From contig NC_050722.1 of the NCBI RefSeq assembly GCF_013402915.1, forward strand, positions 62,001 through 126,000: 64,000 nucleotides of DNA, written 5' to 3'. The DNA comes from Zygotorulaspora mrakii (Eukaryota > Ascomycota > Saccharomycetes > Saccharomycetales > Saccharomycetaceae). The notes under the pieces are model-generated. The model worked only from the letters and a program-made list of their open reading frames with translations. It was not told the origin of the DNA and ran no database searches. Made by a program: the position numbers and the translations under genes. The first letter of the stretch is position 1; each line of letters starts with the position of its first letter. Below are positions 9,040 through 18,970 of the stretch, piece after piece.

Positions 9040-11424
9040 ATGAAGGTATGCATGGAAAACATATTTGTACTTTTCACGCTCATAGCTCTTGACTACGCTC
9101 AGCAGATACCGATTAAAAACCATAAAATACGCGATTATTTTGCTGTTGAGAGTGATCAAGGGCTAAATGAAATTCTGGAGCGATATCCATATTGGCGGTT
9201 TGAGCATAATGTTCGTGGTCTTGAGAACCATTACGTGTTCTCCGAGCTATCTAATACAACAAGCAAAAGAGGTGAAAATGTACTGCAAGATGAATTTATT
9301 GTATCTCTTGAGGACTTACCATCTCGACAGTTGCAAAAGAGACTGCCCATACCTGATCCTCCAATCGACTCAAGTATGTTGCCTATTAAAGATGCCGAGA
9401 GTATTTTGCAAATAAGTGATCCGTTGTTTGAAAGACAATGGCATCTAATAAATCCTTCATTTCCAGGAAATGACATCAACGTGACTGGTCTTTGGTATGA
9501 AAACATTACGGGGCATGGCATTGTGGCAGCGATAGTAGATGATGGACTTGATTACGAGAATGAAGATTTGAAAGATAACTTCTGTGAAGAAGGTTCTTGG
9601 GATTTTAATGACAATACAAAATTACCAAAGCCAATACTGAGTAATGACTACCATGGTACCCGTTGTGCGGGTGAAATAGCAGCTGTTAAAAACGATGTAT
9701 GTGGTGTTGGTATTGCTTATAATGCTAAGGTTTCAGGAATAAGAATCCTTTCTGGGCAAATTACGCCGGAGGATGAAGCGGCTTCATTGATTTATGGCCT
9801 TCATGTTAACGATATATACTCCTGCTCATGGGGTCCAGCAGATGACGGGAGACATCTTCAAGGACCCCCTGATTTGGTTAAGAAAGCTATGATAAAGGGT
9901 GTTCAGGAAGGAAGAGAGAAAAAAGGAGCGATTTATGTATTTGCAAGCGGTAATGGTGGTATTTATGGAGATAACTGCAACTATGATGGCTACACAAATT
10001 CCATCTACTCTATTACCGTAGGTGCTATCGATCACAGAGGTCTACATCCACCATATTCGGAGGGTTGTTCAGCTGTAATGGTGGTGACATATTCCTCAGG
10101 TTCAGGAGAGTATATACATTCAACCGACTTGCATGGAAAATGTAGTGATAGACATGGAGGCACCTCAGCTGCCGCCCCTCTGGCATCCGGGATATTTGCT
10201 CTCGTTTTGGAGGCGAATCCACAATTGACTTGGAGAGACTTGCAGTATATCTCAATATTGTCGGCTAAGCAAATAAATGACGACACAGGTGATTGGCAGA
10301 AAGGTGCGATGGGAAAAATGTACTCTCATCGCTATGGTTATGGAAAACTTGACGCGTACACTATTGCCAGCATCGCTAAAGAGTGGAAAAATGTTAATCC
10401 TCAGGCATGGTATTTTCCAGCAACTGAAGAAGTTTCAGGATTCACGAATTCAACTTCAGAAACCATTGAGTCCATTGTATCTATAGGGGAGCAAGATTTA
10501 AGAGATTCAAATCTCAAAAGAGTTGAACATGTTGCCGTGACTGTGAATATCGATGGTAAAAGACGCGGAGACATAATTGTGGATTTGATTTCACCCCAAG
10601 GAATCGTTTCGAATTTGGGTGTCTCACGTAGGAGGGATGATTCAAACGAGGGCTTCAAAGATTGGACTTTTACATCAGTTGCTCACTGGGGAGAAGAAGG
10701 TGTTGGTGATTGGAAAATGCAAGTCAAAACTTCGCTAGATGGAAACGAAGTGAGGTTGCATTCTTGGAAACTAAAACTCTTTGGCGAATCTATTGATGCT
10801 TCCAAAGCGATTGACTATAAGTTTGGTGACGATACATTTGAACCAACGGTGACATCATCGGAAGTGCCGGAGCCTACAACAGAATTATTGCAGCCTCCAA
10901 CAGACGTATCACAATCTACAATGGGTGAGTCGCAACCTACAACAGAACCTACAGAGGTCAATACTAATTTACCGGTAATGACGCCAGAATCGAGCGCAAC
11001 TAGTGATTCACCAAGGCCTACTGCCAACCCCGAATTCGAAGCATATCCTTCCAAAAAAATTGGAGGATCCACTCAAACAATGATCTATTTTATTGCACTT
11101 CTCGGGCTTGGGGGTCTCGTCCTAATATTGTACTTTTGCATTTTCGTTAAAACTAGGCGTCGAATTCGAAGATCTAGGGCAGAAGCATACGAGTTCGACA
11201 TAATAGAATCTGACTCAGAGTATGACTCGACTCTTGATCATACTATTGGAGACAATTCTGACTTACAGGAAGGGGAAGTTGAGGATTATGATTTTGACTT
11301 ATCCGACGAAGATAACATTAATGACGAGAATACTGAGAATTCTGGCTTTGGAATTGATCAAATTCTTGATAATAGGCAAGAAATTGGCAAGGATGATGAA
11401 CAGAATACCTCTTCTCAAACTTAA
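9040..11424 (+). CDS. KEX2: Kexin, Golgi proprotein-processing serine protease
   Basis: This is a 794-residue protein (814 in S. cerevisiae). The frame is open upstream, but 9040 is the first ATG and gives a hydrophobic signal peptide (VCMENIFVLFTLIAL). Kexin cleaves after KR/RR pairs in the late Golgi, for example in alpha-factor and killer-toxin precursors. The subtilisin catalytic residues are Asp167 (AIVDDGLDYE), His205 (DYHGTRCAGE), oxyanion Asn305 (ASGNGG) and Ser376 (GGTSAAAP). A prodomain precedes them; a KR site near SRQLQKR is the likely self-cleavage point. A P-domain follows, then a Thr/Pro/Glu-rich linker, one membrane span at about 681-703, and an acidic cytosolic tail with the Golgi-retrieval signal YEFDII at Tyr717. 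Confidence 0.98.
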   Translation: MKVCMENIFVLFTLIALDYAQQIPIKNHKIRDYFAVESDQGLNEILERYPYWRFEHNVRGLENHYVFSELSNTTSKRGENVLQDEFIVSLEDLPSRQLQKRLPIPDPPIDSSMLPIKDAESILQISDPLFERQWHLINPSFPGNDINVTGLWYENITGHGIVAAIVDDGLDYENEDLKDNFCEEGSWDFNDNTKLPKPILSNDYHGTRCAGEIAAVKNDVCGVGIAYNAKVSGIRILSGQITPEDEAASLIYGLHVNDIYSCSWGPADDGRHLQGPPDLVKKAMIKGVQEGREKKGAIYVFASGNGGIYGDNCNYDGYTNSIYSITVGAIDHRGLHPPYSEGCSAVMVVTYSSGSGEYIHSTDLHGKCSDRHGGTSAAAPLASGIFALVLEANPQLTWRDLQYISILSAKQINDDTGDWQKGAMGKMYSHRYGYGKLDAYTIASIAKEWKNVNPQAWYFPATEEVSGFTNSTSETIESIVSIGEQDLRDSNLKRVEHVAVTVNIDGKRRGDIIVDLISPQGIVSNLGVSRRRDDSNEGFKDWTFTSVAHWGEEGVGDWKMQVKTSLDGNEVRLHSWKLKLFGESIDASKAIDYKFGDDTFEPTVTSSEVPEPTTELLQPPTDVSQSTMGESQPTTEPTEVNTNLPVMTPESSATSDSPRPTANPEFEAYPSKKIGGSTQTMIYFIALLGLGGLVLILYFCIFVKTRRRIRRSRAEAYEFDIIESDSEYDSTLDHTIGDNSDLQEGEVEDYDFDLSDEDNINDENTENSGFGIDQILDNRQEIGKDDEQNTSSQT

Positions 11425-12111
11425 TTGACTTATTTTTCATGAAGAGTGTATCGCATGATTCTGTAAGACTTATTAGCATCTATTATAGACAGTGAATATA
11501 AGAGCTTTGAAGTATTTTAGCGGAAACTGTCAATTTTATTCCGTGCAAATACTATTATTTTTCTATTTCCATGTCTTTCGTTCACTTGCAGTATTCCAGC
11601 AGATCAGCACTTGTCCTTATTTGCTTATCGGACGATAATTTAAGATATTCTTATGAGGTCAAGTGTGCTAGCAGAGGAGTAGAATCGTAGCAGAGTAAAT
11701 CGAATCGTAGTAGTAGAGGTATACTTTGGCTAACAGATAAATACCGAATTTCAAGAGATAGCATTGCGTAAGCATGAACTTATTACAGTCAAAAGGGTTC
11801 ACTTCTGCACGTGCTAATGCTTGCGTAAAACCGATAAAGGTCATGGGATCATTAAATGGTGAACAAAGTATCAAGATTATTCGCTTATATTATCATGTGG
11901 TCTTGATGAAGACCTGAAAGCTACTGTATAGTGCGAACTGAAATCCTAGTTTTGCTTTGAGCGGCGATGATCCGATCTTTCCTTGGAACAGTTCGGGTTC
12001 CCAGACACACCATATTTCGCTCAAAGAACTAAAAACGTGAAATAATATATACTGTACAAAGTGAAATGCTAACAACTTCATTAAAGAAAAAGCATAACCA
12101 TCCTCTCAAAC
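11425..12111. other. KEX2-YTP1 intergenic region
   Basis: 687 bp without a credible gene or tRNA. A GCACGTGC E-box lies at 11807-11814. A T-arm-like string near 11990 does not meet the B-box consensus. It contains the KEX2 3' end and the YTP1 promoter. Confidence 0.5.
11807..11814. promoter_or_regulatory. E-box GCACGTGC (Pho4/Cbf1-type) upstream of YTP1
   Basis: Palindromic GCACGTGC, the preferred form for Pho4-type bHLH factors, about 300 bp before the YTP1 ATG. The match is exact; the factor and function are inferred. Confidence 0.35.
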
Positions 12112-13452
12112 ATGCAAAATATTAGGCTTCCAGTGATAGGCGTAGTATGCGCATGCTTCATTCCCTTCGCACTCGCAATGGACATGGATAGTGCGGAAAA
12201 GTATACCAGACCGGAAATTGTTGATGCCGGCTCAAAAACATTCCATTGGTTATGTACTCTAGTTTTGTCATTACTGTTACCCTCGTATGCAGCTGCTCTT
12301 TCATTTGCAGGGAAAAGCTACTCGGCAGTTTTTTTACAAGTTATCTCTGGAGCGTATGCGATCGTGGATGTCTTAGCTTTCCGATATGGCGATTGGGATG
12401 GTGTTGAAAATAGGACGTCTCGGGGTGCCGGATGGTTCTTGCTTGGTCTACTGTGGCTGACAGTATTTTTTGGAGGCCTTTCAAGCGGTACAAGTGTATT
12501 GATTAGAAACAAAAAGCTCCAATCATTCGTGTCTCATACGGGTGAGAGAAAATTGTCGCTCGTTCATCGTGGGCTATCACTGTTGGTAACCATCACAGGA
12601 TGGGTTAAGACATGCTTAGTGCCAGTGGCTTTTTTTGGCTTTTGTAGGGAGGAACATACAGGACAATGCATAGCCCATGGAATTATGGGATCTGCTTTCA
12701 TTTTATATGGATTCATCTACGCTTTAGTTTTGGTTGTACCTTGGCTAAGAAATTCAAAGTCGCCGTATTCACAGGATTTTATTGACAGTTGGATTATGTG
12801 TCTCTGGGGCATAGTAAATACATTTACGGAGCATAGGTGGGGTCGTGAAGCCTGGAGTATGGGAGATTATCAACACACTTTAATGGGAATAATTTGGTGG
12901 TGTGGTGGTATTTTGGGCATATTTTTAAGCAGAGGAGGCAGAAGAAGTTTTGTTCCTAGTTTGATCATAATCTTTACAGGCTGGGCAATGTCGGAGCATT
13001 CACAGCATCTCCTCATAAGCACCAAGGTTCATTATTTTTTTGGTTTAGTATTAATGCTCGGTGGCGCTTTACGAATTGTGGAAATATCATTTTTATTGAG
13101 GGATCAAAGAACACTAGACAAGATATACTCGTTCCAATATCTTCCACCATTCTGTTTGGTGTGTGCTGGCCTCACGTTTATGGGCGCGAATGAACAACAA
13201 TTGGAATTAGTTCTGAGGCTCGGTGCAGATCACAGTTCATATACTCTCCTCCTGGGGGCAGCTGCGTTCCTCGTATATTTTTGGATGCTGACTTGCCTGG
13301 AATTTTACGTCCGCCTGGCGGAAAGAGCAGGGCAAGGCTTTCTATATAAATACTCAGATGACTCAAATGCCGATCAATCACCGGAGTTTGAGCTTCAGGG
13401 CATTTCTGATCCTCCAAATAGTTCCTATGAGTCAGATGATCTTCAAACTTGA
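12112..13452 (+). CDS. YTP1: Ytp1, multispanning membrane protein of unknown function
   Basis: This is a 446-residue protein (459 in S. cerevisiae). A signal-like hydrophobic N-terminus (IGVVCACFIPFALA) is followed by many hydrophobic helices (for example 43-60, 107-125, 155-175 and 190-215, and several after 260). It ends in an acidic, Ser-rich tail. Conserved aromatic/His residues (HRWGREAW, EHSQHLL) lie between spans. The family resembles mitochondrial electron transport proteins only loosely and has no established biochemical role. Synteny (YNL237W between KEX2 and SIN4) supports the call. No function should be assumed. Confidence 0.9.
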   Translation: MQNIRLPVIGVVCACFIPFALAMDMDSAEKYTRPEIVDAGSKTFHWLCTLVLSLLLPSYAAALSFAGKSYSAVFLQVISGAYAIVDVLAFRYGDWDGVENRTSRGAGWFLLGLLWLTVFFGGLSSGTSVLIRNKKLQSFVSHTGERKLSLVHRGLSLLVTITGWVKTCLVPVAFFGFCREEHTGQCIAHGIMGSAFILYGFIYALVLVVPWLRNSKSPYSQDFIDSWIMCLWGIVNTFTEHRWGREAWSMGDYQHTLMGIIWWCGGILGIFLSRGGRRSFVPSLIIIFTGWAMSEHSQHLLISTKVHYFFGLVLMLGGALRIVEISFLLRDQRTLDKIYSFQYLPPFCLVCAGLTFMGANEQQLELVLRLGADHSSYTLLLGAAAFLVYFWMLTCLEFYVRLAERAGQGFLYKYSDDSNADQSPEFELQGISDPPNSSYESDDLQT

Positions 13453-13765
13453 GGGAAACGCTAACAGTCAGTATATAGTCAAGATAAGTGCAAGTATTCG
13501 TTCTTTGTCCGCGAACTTGCCAAATATATAGTAATATTCAACCTCTGCATTTTTTAGGGTACAGAAAAAGTGCAATTCTCAAAGCATGTTGTTCACTTTG
13601 TCCCGACGCTAAATATTATCTGTGTTTTCTTTATTCGAGTTTTCTCTATTGATTATTAGACATTTTGTTTCTTGGATGCGTTGTGGACTGCAAAAAGCGA
13701 TACTTGAAAAAAATATAGGTTCAAAATGAAAGGACTGATGCCATAGAGAACCTATAGAAGCATCA
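13453..13765. other. YTP1-SIN4 intergenic region
   Basis: 313 bp of AT-rich DNA containing the YTP1 3' end and the SIN4 promoter. No specific motif or RNA gene is recognised. Confidence 0.5.
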
Positions 13766-16684
13766 ATGAATATATTAGGACAAGATTTAGTTTCATGGTC
13801 CAAAACTGGTCTTATTGCTTATGGTGATTCGAAATCCACGGAAGGGAACTTATACATCACTTTTTTAGAAGTAGTAAATGGAACGAATTATAGATTTCAT
13901 CCTCCTCAAGGGTACGTAATCCACCCTCAACTTCATGACACGCCGCAGGTTTTCAGTGCTGGAAGTACCACAAGTGCTCAGCCTAGTAATGGAACTCATT
14001 CTGGCAATGCTATGGGGAGTACACCGAACTATATATCTAGCGGCGGTTCGGATAAGCATCCTCATCGTTTTTTCTATAACATTTCCTCTATTCATTGGAA
14101 CAATTGGTTTAGTTTGCCAGGTGACATGCTGGCTGTATGTGATGAGATTGGTAATATGACAATGCTTATTTCAGGCCAGAGCCCGGAAGGCCCCTCAACT
14201 ATTGATAAATTAACCATGTTGTTTCAAGATAATGTTTACAAAATCTTCAATCATGTAATGCCTCTACGACCTGCTTCTTCGATTATTGAGAAATTGGAGA
14301 GAAAGCGAACTAAAAAAGAATATCATACTGCTATCCTAGATTTTCAATGGTTCAGTTCATCGAAACCTATTATTGCCTCCCAGTTTTGTGTTTTTGATAG
14401 CGACGCCAATATGTACAGGAACAAAGCGCAGCAACTTCCCCCATTTGGAGTCTTCCACCCTCCGTTCATGAAATACGCTTGTGTTGCAGTACGTAAGAAT
14501 GGACAAATAGACTTTTGGTACCAATTCTCCAATTCTAAGGATCACAAGAAGATAACGTCTCAACTTTTTGACTCTCAAAATACAAATGTTGTAGAACATG
14601 AATGGCTTCAATTTGCAAAAATTACTCCCATTTCAGAAGAGCAGTGCATGCTGATATCCACATACTCACGACTTTCCAAGAGATTATGTTTTTTCAAGTT
14701 ACAAATGAATTGGAACGTCAATACAACAAACCAAAAAATTTTAAATGATCCTTCATTGAAGATTACACACATATTAGAATCTCCATTAGATTCCATTGAT
14801 GACGAAGGTCACGTATTAGAGCTAACACATTTTCATGTTTTATCCAAATCACCACTTGAGAAAATTCCAGTCTGTGATATTTTGTTGATATATAATATAT
14901 GCGAAACTGATAAGTCGCTTTTAAAGCGATTCCGGTTGGTGCTAACGAGAATATCCCCAGTTCTTATAAATGTGCTAAAGAGTACATCAACATCCGAAGA
15001 AATAAGCAATGATATACAATTATCAAAACGATTTAATCTTCATAATTTGGGAAACATGGTTTTATTTTCCAAAGTTGTTTCAGTAACATCGGAAATGTTA
15101 GACGGATTTGCAACATTCTATTTTCAAGACGGATCGATCCAATCCTACAATCAGAACGACAGGAAATTTGAAAGCGAACGTTTACAAAGTCAAATTAAAG
15201 AAGGAAAAAGTAGAGGTATCATAACTTCAATCTTGAGTGCCGGATTTCACTATCCTAAACTTCCTTCAAGCTGTGCTATAGAATGGATGAGGGTATCGCC
15301 AGCTATGTCCGGTGTAATTTTCAAATTGGAAAAGGAAGACACACCAATTTTCTACTGTATTCAAGGAGAAGAATTCTCAGATTCTTCGAAAGATTTGGTT
15401 ATTGCTACAGCATTTGCATTTGGTTTTGTCGCCAGTATACATAGGCAGCTTTCTTCAGAAGATCTATCAATTGCATGCAAGACACATGTGATGAAAATTG
15501 CAAAACATGATGAGGAGAGGGCAATGGATTTCGTCACCTCTTTGATGGCATGCATTTACACTTTCTTTAATGTAAGTCCAGATGCTCGCAAGGAAATAAT
15601 GGATAAAATGATTTCCAGTAGACCCATTCAAAAAACTATGCTACTTCAATTAGAGCTTGGTAGTTGCTTCAAACCAAACAACATTTATGATATGGCACGT
15701 GTGGTAATGTCGTTGAGAAATGTTTTGTTTGCATTTAATGGAGTCGCTCGAAATCTACATTTTGCAATCGAGCAACTCAGTAATAGCGCAATTCAACAGC
15801 CAAATGGTAAATCTTTTCAAACATCGTTCTCCAAGCAAGATCTGGTGCATTCTTTGATTCCTTTGGCGAAATGGTTTGTAAAATTCGTGACCTTTTTAGT
15901 GCAAGAAGTTATTTTATTAATCAATAATCCGCAGGAAAAACAGAATACATTAGTACTAGGAGTATTTGGAGCTAGAATGCCAAGAACGCTCATTCTTTCC
16001 ATTTTAAATGAGATCAAGAAAGTGACGCATATGGTTACAAAATTCCCTGAGACGACTTATCCTGTATTAAATGAGTCTTCAAACTTCCTGAAAATGGTTT
16101 TAGGTGAATCACCAGTTAATTTTGAAAAATTTGAGACATTCTTAGTGGACGTGAATAACAAATTCACCGCATTTAATGAGCAGCAACCATCATCCACGAG
16201 GGAGCCGTCATTGCTAGTAAGGGCACAAATTCCTCCAGATGTATCCAAAATAGGGGATTTTCTGTTAGCATATTCGAACAATGCCGTTATATCGCACATC
16301 AAAGCTACTACAGTGTATTTCTCGGATACTAGTGGTCTGAGAATTTCAATTAATGAGTTCTTTCAGCCACAAATATATAAACTGTTGAAGCCACTAGAAG
16401 AAGGGTTGGTAGTCGATACAAAAGATCTCCCTGAACACTTCCGGACATCGAAATCTTTTTGTAAGATGGACTTTGATGCGATCTCGTACGATCGTTTGAC
16501 TCAGGATGAAATAACAAGTGGAAAACTCAAAAGATGTTGTAGGTGTGGCTATGTCACAAGAGCAGGCTATGTGATATCATATAATAAGACGATTGTACCA
16601 ACAAGTATTCAAACGAAAAGATGGCCAACAATGCACTCCAGAATTTGCATATGCTCCGGCTTTCTGTATGAACTGCAAATATAA
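13766..16684 (+). CDS. SIN4: Mediator tail subunit Sin4 (Med16)
   Basis: This is a 972-residue protein (974 in S. cerevisiae). Med16 belongs to the tail module of the Mediator complex, which links DNA-bound activators to RNA polymerase II in the nucleus. The N-terminal half has the beta-propeller-like pattern of the family (NILGQDLVSWSKTGLIAYGD). The C-terminus has a putative zinc-binding set, Cys924, 925 and 927 (CCRCG) and Cys961 and 963 (CICSG). Orientation and position match YNL236W. A long poly-helical middle region (about 530-850) has no other recognisable domain. Confidence 0.94.
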   Translation: MNILGQDLVSWSKTGLIAYGDSKSTEGNLYITFLEVVNGTNYRFHPPQGYVIHPQLHDTPQVFSAGSTTSAQPSNGTHSGNAMGSTPNYISSGGSDKHPHRFFYNISSIHWNNWFSLPGDMLAVCDEIGNMTMLISGQSPEGPSTIDKLTMLFQDNVYKIFNHVMPLRPASSIIEKLERKRTKKEYHTAILDFQWFSSSKPIIASQFCVFDSDANMYRNKAQQLPPFGVFHPPFMKYACVAVRKNGQIDFWYQFSNSKDHKKITSQLFDSQNTNVVEHEWLQFAKITPISEEQCMLISTYSRLSKRLCFFKLQMNWNVNTTNQKILNDPSLKITHILESPLDSIDDEGHVLELTHFHVLSKSPLEKIPVCDILLIYNICETDKSLLKRFRLVLTRISPVLINVLKSTSTSEEISNDIQLSKRFNLHNLGNMVLFSKVVSVTSEMLDGFATFYFQDGSIQSYNQNDRKFESERLQSQIKEGKSRGIITSILSAGFHYPKLPSSCAIEWMRVSPAMSGVIFKLEKEDTPIFYCIQGEEFSDSSKDLVIATAFAFGFVASIHRQLSSEDLSIACKTHVMKIAKHDEERAMDFVTSLMACIYTFFNVSPDARKEIMDKMISSRPIQKTMLLQLELGSCFKPNNIYDMARVVMSLRNVLFAFNGVARNLHFAIEQLSNSAIQQPNGKSFQTSFSKQDLVHSLIPLAKWFVKFVTFLVQEVILLINNPQEKQNTLVLGVFGARMPRTLILSILNEIKKVTHMVTKFPETTYPVLNESSNFLKMVLGESPVNFEKFETFLVDVNNKFTAFNEQQPSSTREPSLLVRAQIPPDVSKIGDFLLAYSNNAVISHIKATTVYFSDTSGLRISINEFFQPQIYKLLKPLEEGLVVDTKDLPEHFRTSKSFCKMDFDAISYDRLTQDEITSGKLKRCCRCGYVTRAGYVISYNKTIVPTSIQTKRWPTMHSRICICSGFLYELQI

Positions 16685-16965
16685 GTGCATAAAATCCTAA
16701 ATATCAAACTGAAAATCCAAAAATTCTATTTTATGAAATCGAATTCTTGTACTTTTACTCTTGTTGTTAGTAGTGCAATGCACCGTATTTATGTTGTATC
16801 CGTTTTTTCCGAACAGTTTTTCACCTTAACGACGGCCTTCCTTCTTTAACGAGATGTAAAAGAACAATATATTTAAAGAATGACCACTTTACAAACAAAA
16901 TACTCATTACATCTTCGTAAGTAGTGTATGGTGAGAATTTACTGTGTAAATTTCATTGCTGGATT

Positions 16966-18324
16966 ATGAATTCTACTAAAAATACACTTTACAATCCTTT
17001 GGATCGTTCTCAGATTGAGTTTATACCTAGCCATTTTGATGTTGTTACAGATAGCTTAATACCAATCCAAGAAAGTTATTCTAGCGACGTCTCATCAATT
17101 TCTGATCGATCCCATTTATCTGCTAAAGAGTTGAATATCACAGCCAGGAGAGGCTCGTTCACGATAAGTGATATAATTTCAAATGGTGTGAGTAGAATAC
17201 AATCTCATGATTCGTCTCTGGACGACGCATACCATTTGCAGCGCATTTCGACTACTGAATCACTGGGCTCCAGTGTTCTTGACCGTATTAGGTATAAAAT
17301 CGTTTTAAAATTGAACCCAAAGGAAAAACAACTGGTGAGAGAATCATGGGAAATGATCCTAAACGAAGACGTTACTAGCAAGCAATTGAAGCCAAAACCA
17401 CATACAGGTAAAACATTTAATGTGTCAAATTTACTTCCTATGAGCTCCAGTACTAGTGAAAAAAATTCAGAGTCTGATTCCAGTGTAGTCAGTGCAAGTC
17501 ACGTACCTGAGCCAAAAGGAAACACAATAAGTAGGACGTTTGCCAGCTCTTTATTCTGTTCACAGTTCTATGCCAATTTGCTGTCTATGGATCCTGACTT
17601 AGAGAGAATGTTTCCTTCGATAAAGCATCAAGCCACAGCTTTTGCAGGTGTTCTCAATGCAGCAATCTCGAATCTAGAAAATTTACGAGCAATAGAGGGC
17701 TATTTAATTTCCTTGGGGAAAAGACATGCTAGGATTTTGGATATAGAACCTCCTCATTTTGAACTAATGGGAATTGCATTTTTAAAAACTTTACAGGACC
17801 GTTTTGGTGTTCATTGCACAATTGAGCTCGAAGAAGTGTGGTCAAGACTTTACTCGTACTTAGCAAACAGCATATTGCAGTTTGGCATTGACCCGGTGTT
17901 GCAACTCAATGTGGACAAAGATGAAATTATTTTCCCTGTCCCTAACCTCGTCGAAGGGTCTGGCTCTACCATAAGTCGACTGAACAGCAACGATTCACAG
18001 GACGGAGCAAAATCATTACGATCCATTTTTTTAAGTAGAACTACGTCGGCACATCAGAAATCTCATGACCCAATCCAAAACAAGCCACGTCACCAGGCGC
18101 AGCTGCCGGATCATGCAAGCATAAGTGGGGGCGCCCGAAAGAGAACACCAGGCTCTTCTATGGCACCTTCAAGAAGTGGAACGGCAAGTATTTCGTCGGC
18201 AATACCTGTAAGGAGGCAACCACATGCGGTAAGTCGTACCAAAGTTTCCGACTCAAAACCTGGACACAAGAAAGCTACCTCCAAATTGAGTCTTTCCAGT
18301 AACGAAGATTGTTGTATTATGTAA
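16966..18324 (+). CDS. Globin-domain protein of the YNL234W family with C-terminal CaaX box
   Basis: The frame is open from about 16924, but the first in-frame ATG is 16966, giving 452 residues (426 in S. cerevisiae YNL234W). A globin fold lies at about 115-310, interrupted after helix A by a Ser-rich insert (about 145-190). Likely haem ligands are distal-side His221 (IKHQATAF) and proximal His254 (LGKRHARI). The N- and C-terminal extensions are Ser-rich and probably disordered, with possible phosphosites. The protein ends NEDCCIM, so its last four residues CCIM form a CaaX box with Met at X, which favours farnesylation, with a second Cys inside the box. The yeast relative is a haem protein of poorly known stress-related function. 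Confidence 0.9.
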   Translation: MNSTKNTLYNPLDRSQIEFIPSHFDVVTDSLIPIQESYSSDVSSISDRSHLSAKELNITARRGSFTISDIISNGVSRIQSHDSSLDDAYHLQRISTTESLGSSVLDRIRYKIVLKLNPKEKQLVRESWEMILNEDVTSKQLKPKPHTGKTFNVSNLLPMSSSTSEKNSESDSSVVSASHVPEPKGNTISRTFASSLFCSQFYANLLSMDPDLERMFPSIKHQATAFAGVLNAAISNLENLRAIEGYLISLGKRHARILDIEPPHFELMGIAFLKTLQDRFGVHCTIELEEVWSRLYSYLANSILQFGIDPVLQLNVDKDEIIFPVPNLVEGSGSTISRLNSNDSQDGAKSLRSIFLSRTTSAHQKSHDPIQNKPRHQAQLPDHASISGGARKRTPGSSMAPSRSGTASISSAIPVRRQPHAVSRTKVSDSKPGHKKATSKLSLSSNEDCCIM

Positions 18325-18677
18325 TATTCCTCGCGAGTTGCACAGTATGAATGAAAAGAGCATGCCATAGATATAAATACTTTTAATTGAAATACTGACA
18401 CTGAAGCAACTTCCATACATTGATGAGACATAAGCGAGTATCAATCGCTGTTCAAATTCATTTTATCAAGTAACTTCAAACTCTTTAATTGTGACACCTT
18501 CAAACACCGTTTAAGGTCGTGCCACATTTTTGCATCCTCGAACTTGGATTTTTTGCAGCAGTAAGATGTATTAACCTCCCTGGCATGGCATATATACGTA
18601 AGTAGGCAGTATTGAGACCCTCTTGACTCCTAGTCATATAGTCAGGATTTGATTCATATTGCACTATTTTTCGATTA

Positions 18678-18684
18678 TTACCCG
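18678..18684 (-). promoter_or_regulatory. Reb1-type site (TTACCCG)
   Basis: Exact reverse complement of CGGGTAA, 27 bp from the first MCB box and about 290 bp upstream of the BNI4 ATG. This spacing is consistent with a nucleosome-depleted promoter. Confidence 0.45.
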
Positions 18685-18710
18685 ACTTCATATGGGTAAA
18701 ATTATGTTTT

Positions 18711-18723
18711 ACGCGTAACGCGT
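18711..18723 (+). promoter_or_regulatory. Tandem MCB boxes (ACGCGT x2) in the BNI4 promoter
   Basis: ACGCGT occurs at 18711-18716 and again at 18718-18723, separated by one base. ACGCGT is the MluI cell-cycle box bound by MBF (Mbp1-Swi6), which drives G1/S transcription. Bni4 acts at bud emergence, so G1/S timing would be sensible. About 250 bp upstream of the ATG. Confidence 0.65.
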
Positions 18724-18970
18724 TTTGACCGGTTTTCTTACGTACATACGCAGATTCATGTATTCAAGCAGGTAAAATATTAACTATTCGTAGAAGTAAA
18801 GCTACGGGCCTCATAATCGACAGTAGCAGTCTTAAAGCACTGTTGTTCTGATTATCGTCAAGATTTTTAGCTACAAACGGATGAAATTTTGAGGGAAAGA
18901 CCTAAGACCAAATTATCAGGTAGGCTTGTACATAAAGGACTCGACAGCACTAAAGACATATCAACAAGGC

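Larger units (their letters stand above)
18325..18970. other. Globin gene-BNI4 intergenic region
   Basis: 646 bp with no credible ORF or RNA gene. It contains a Reb1 core on the minus strand (18678-18684) and a pair of MCB boxes (18711-18723) in the BNI4 promoter. Confidence 0.55.

Noticed and set aside
11960..12010. tRNA T-arm-like string (GTTCGGGTTCCC)
   Set aside because: Does not fit GGTTCRANNCC and no A box or acceptor stem surrounds it.
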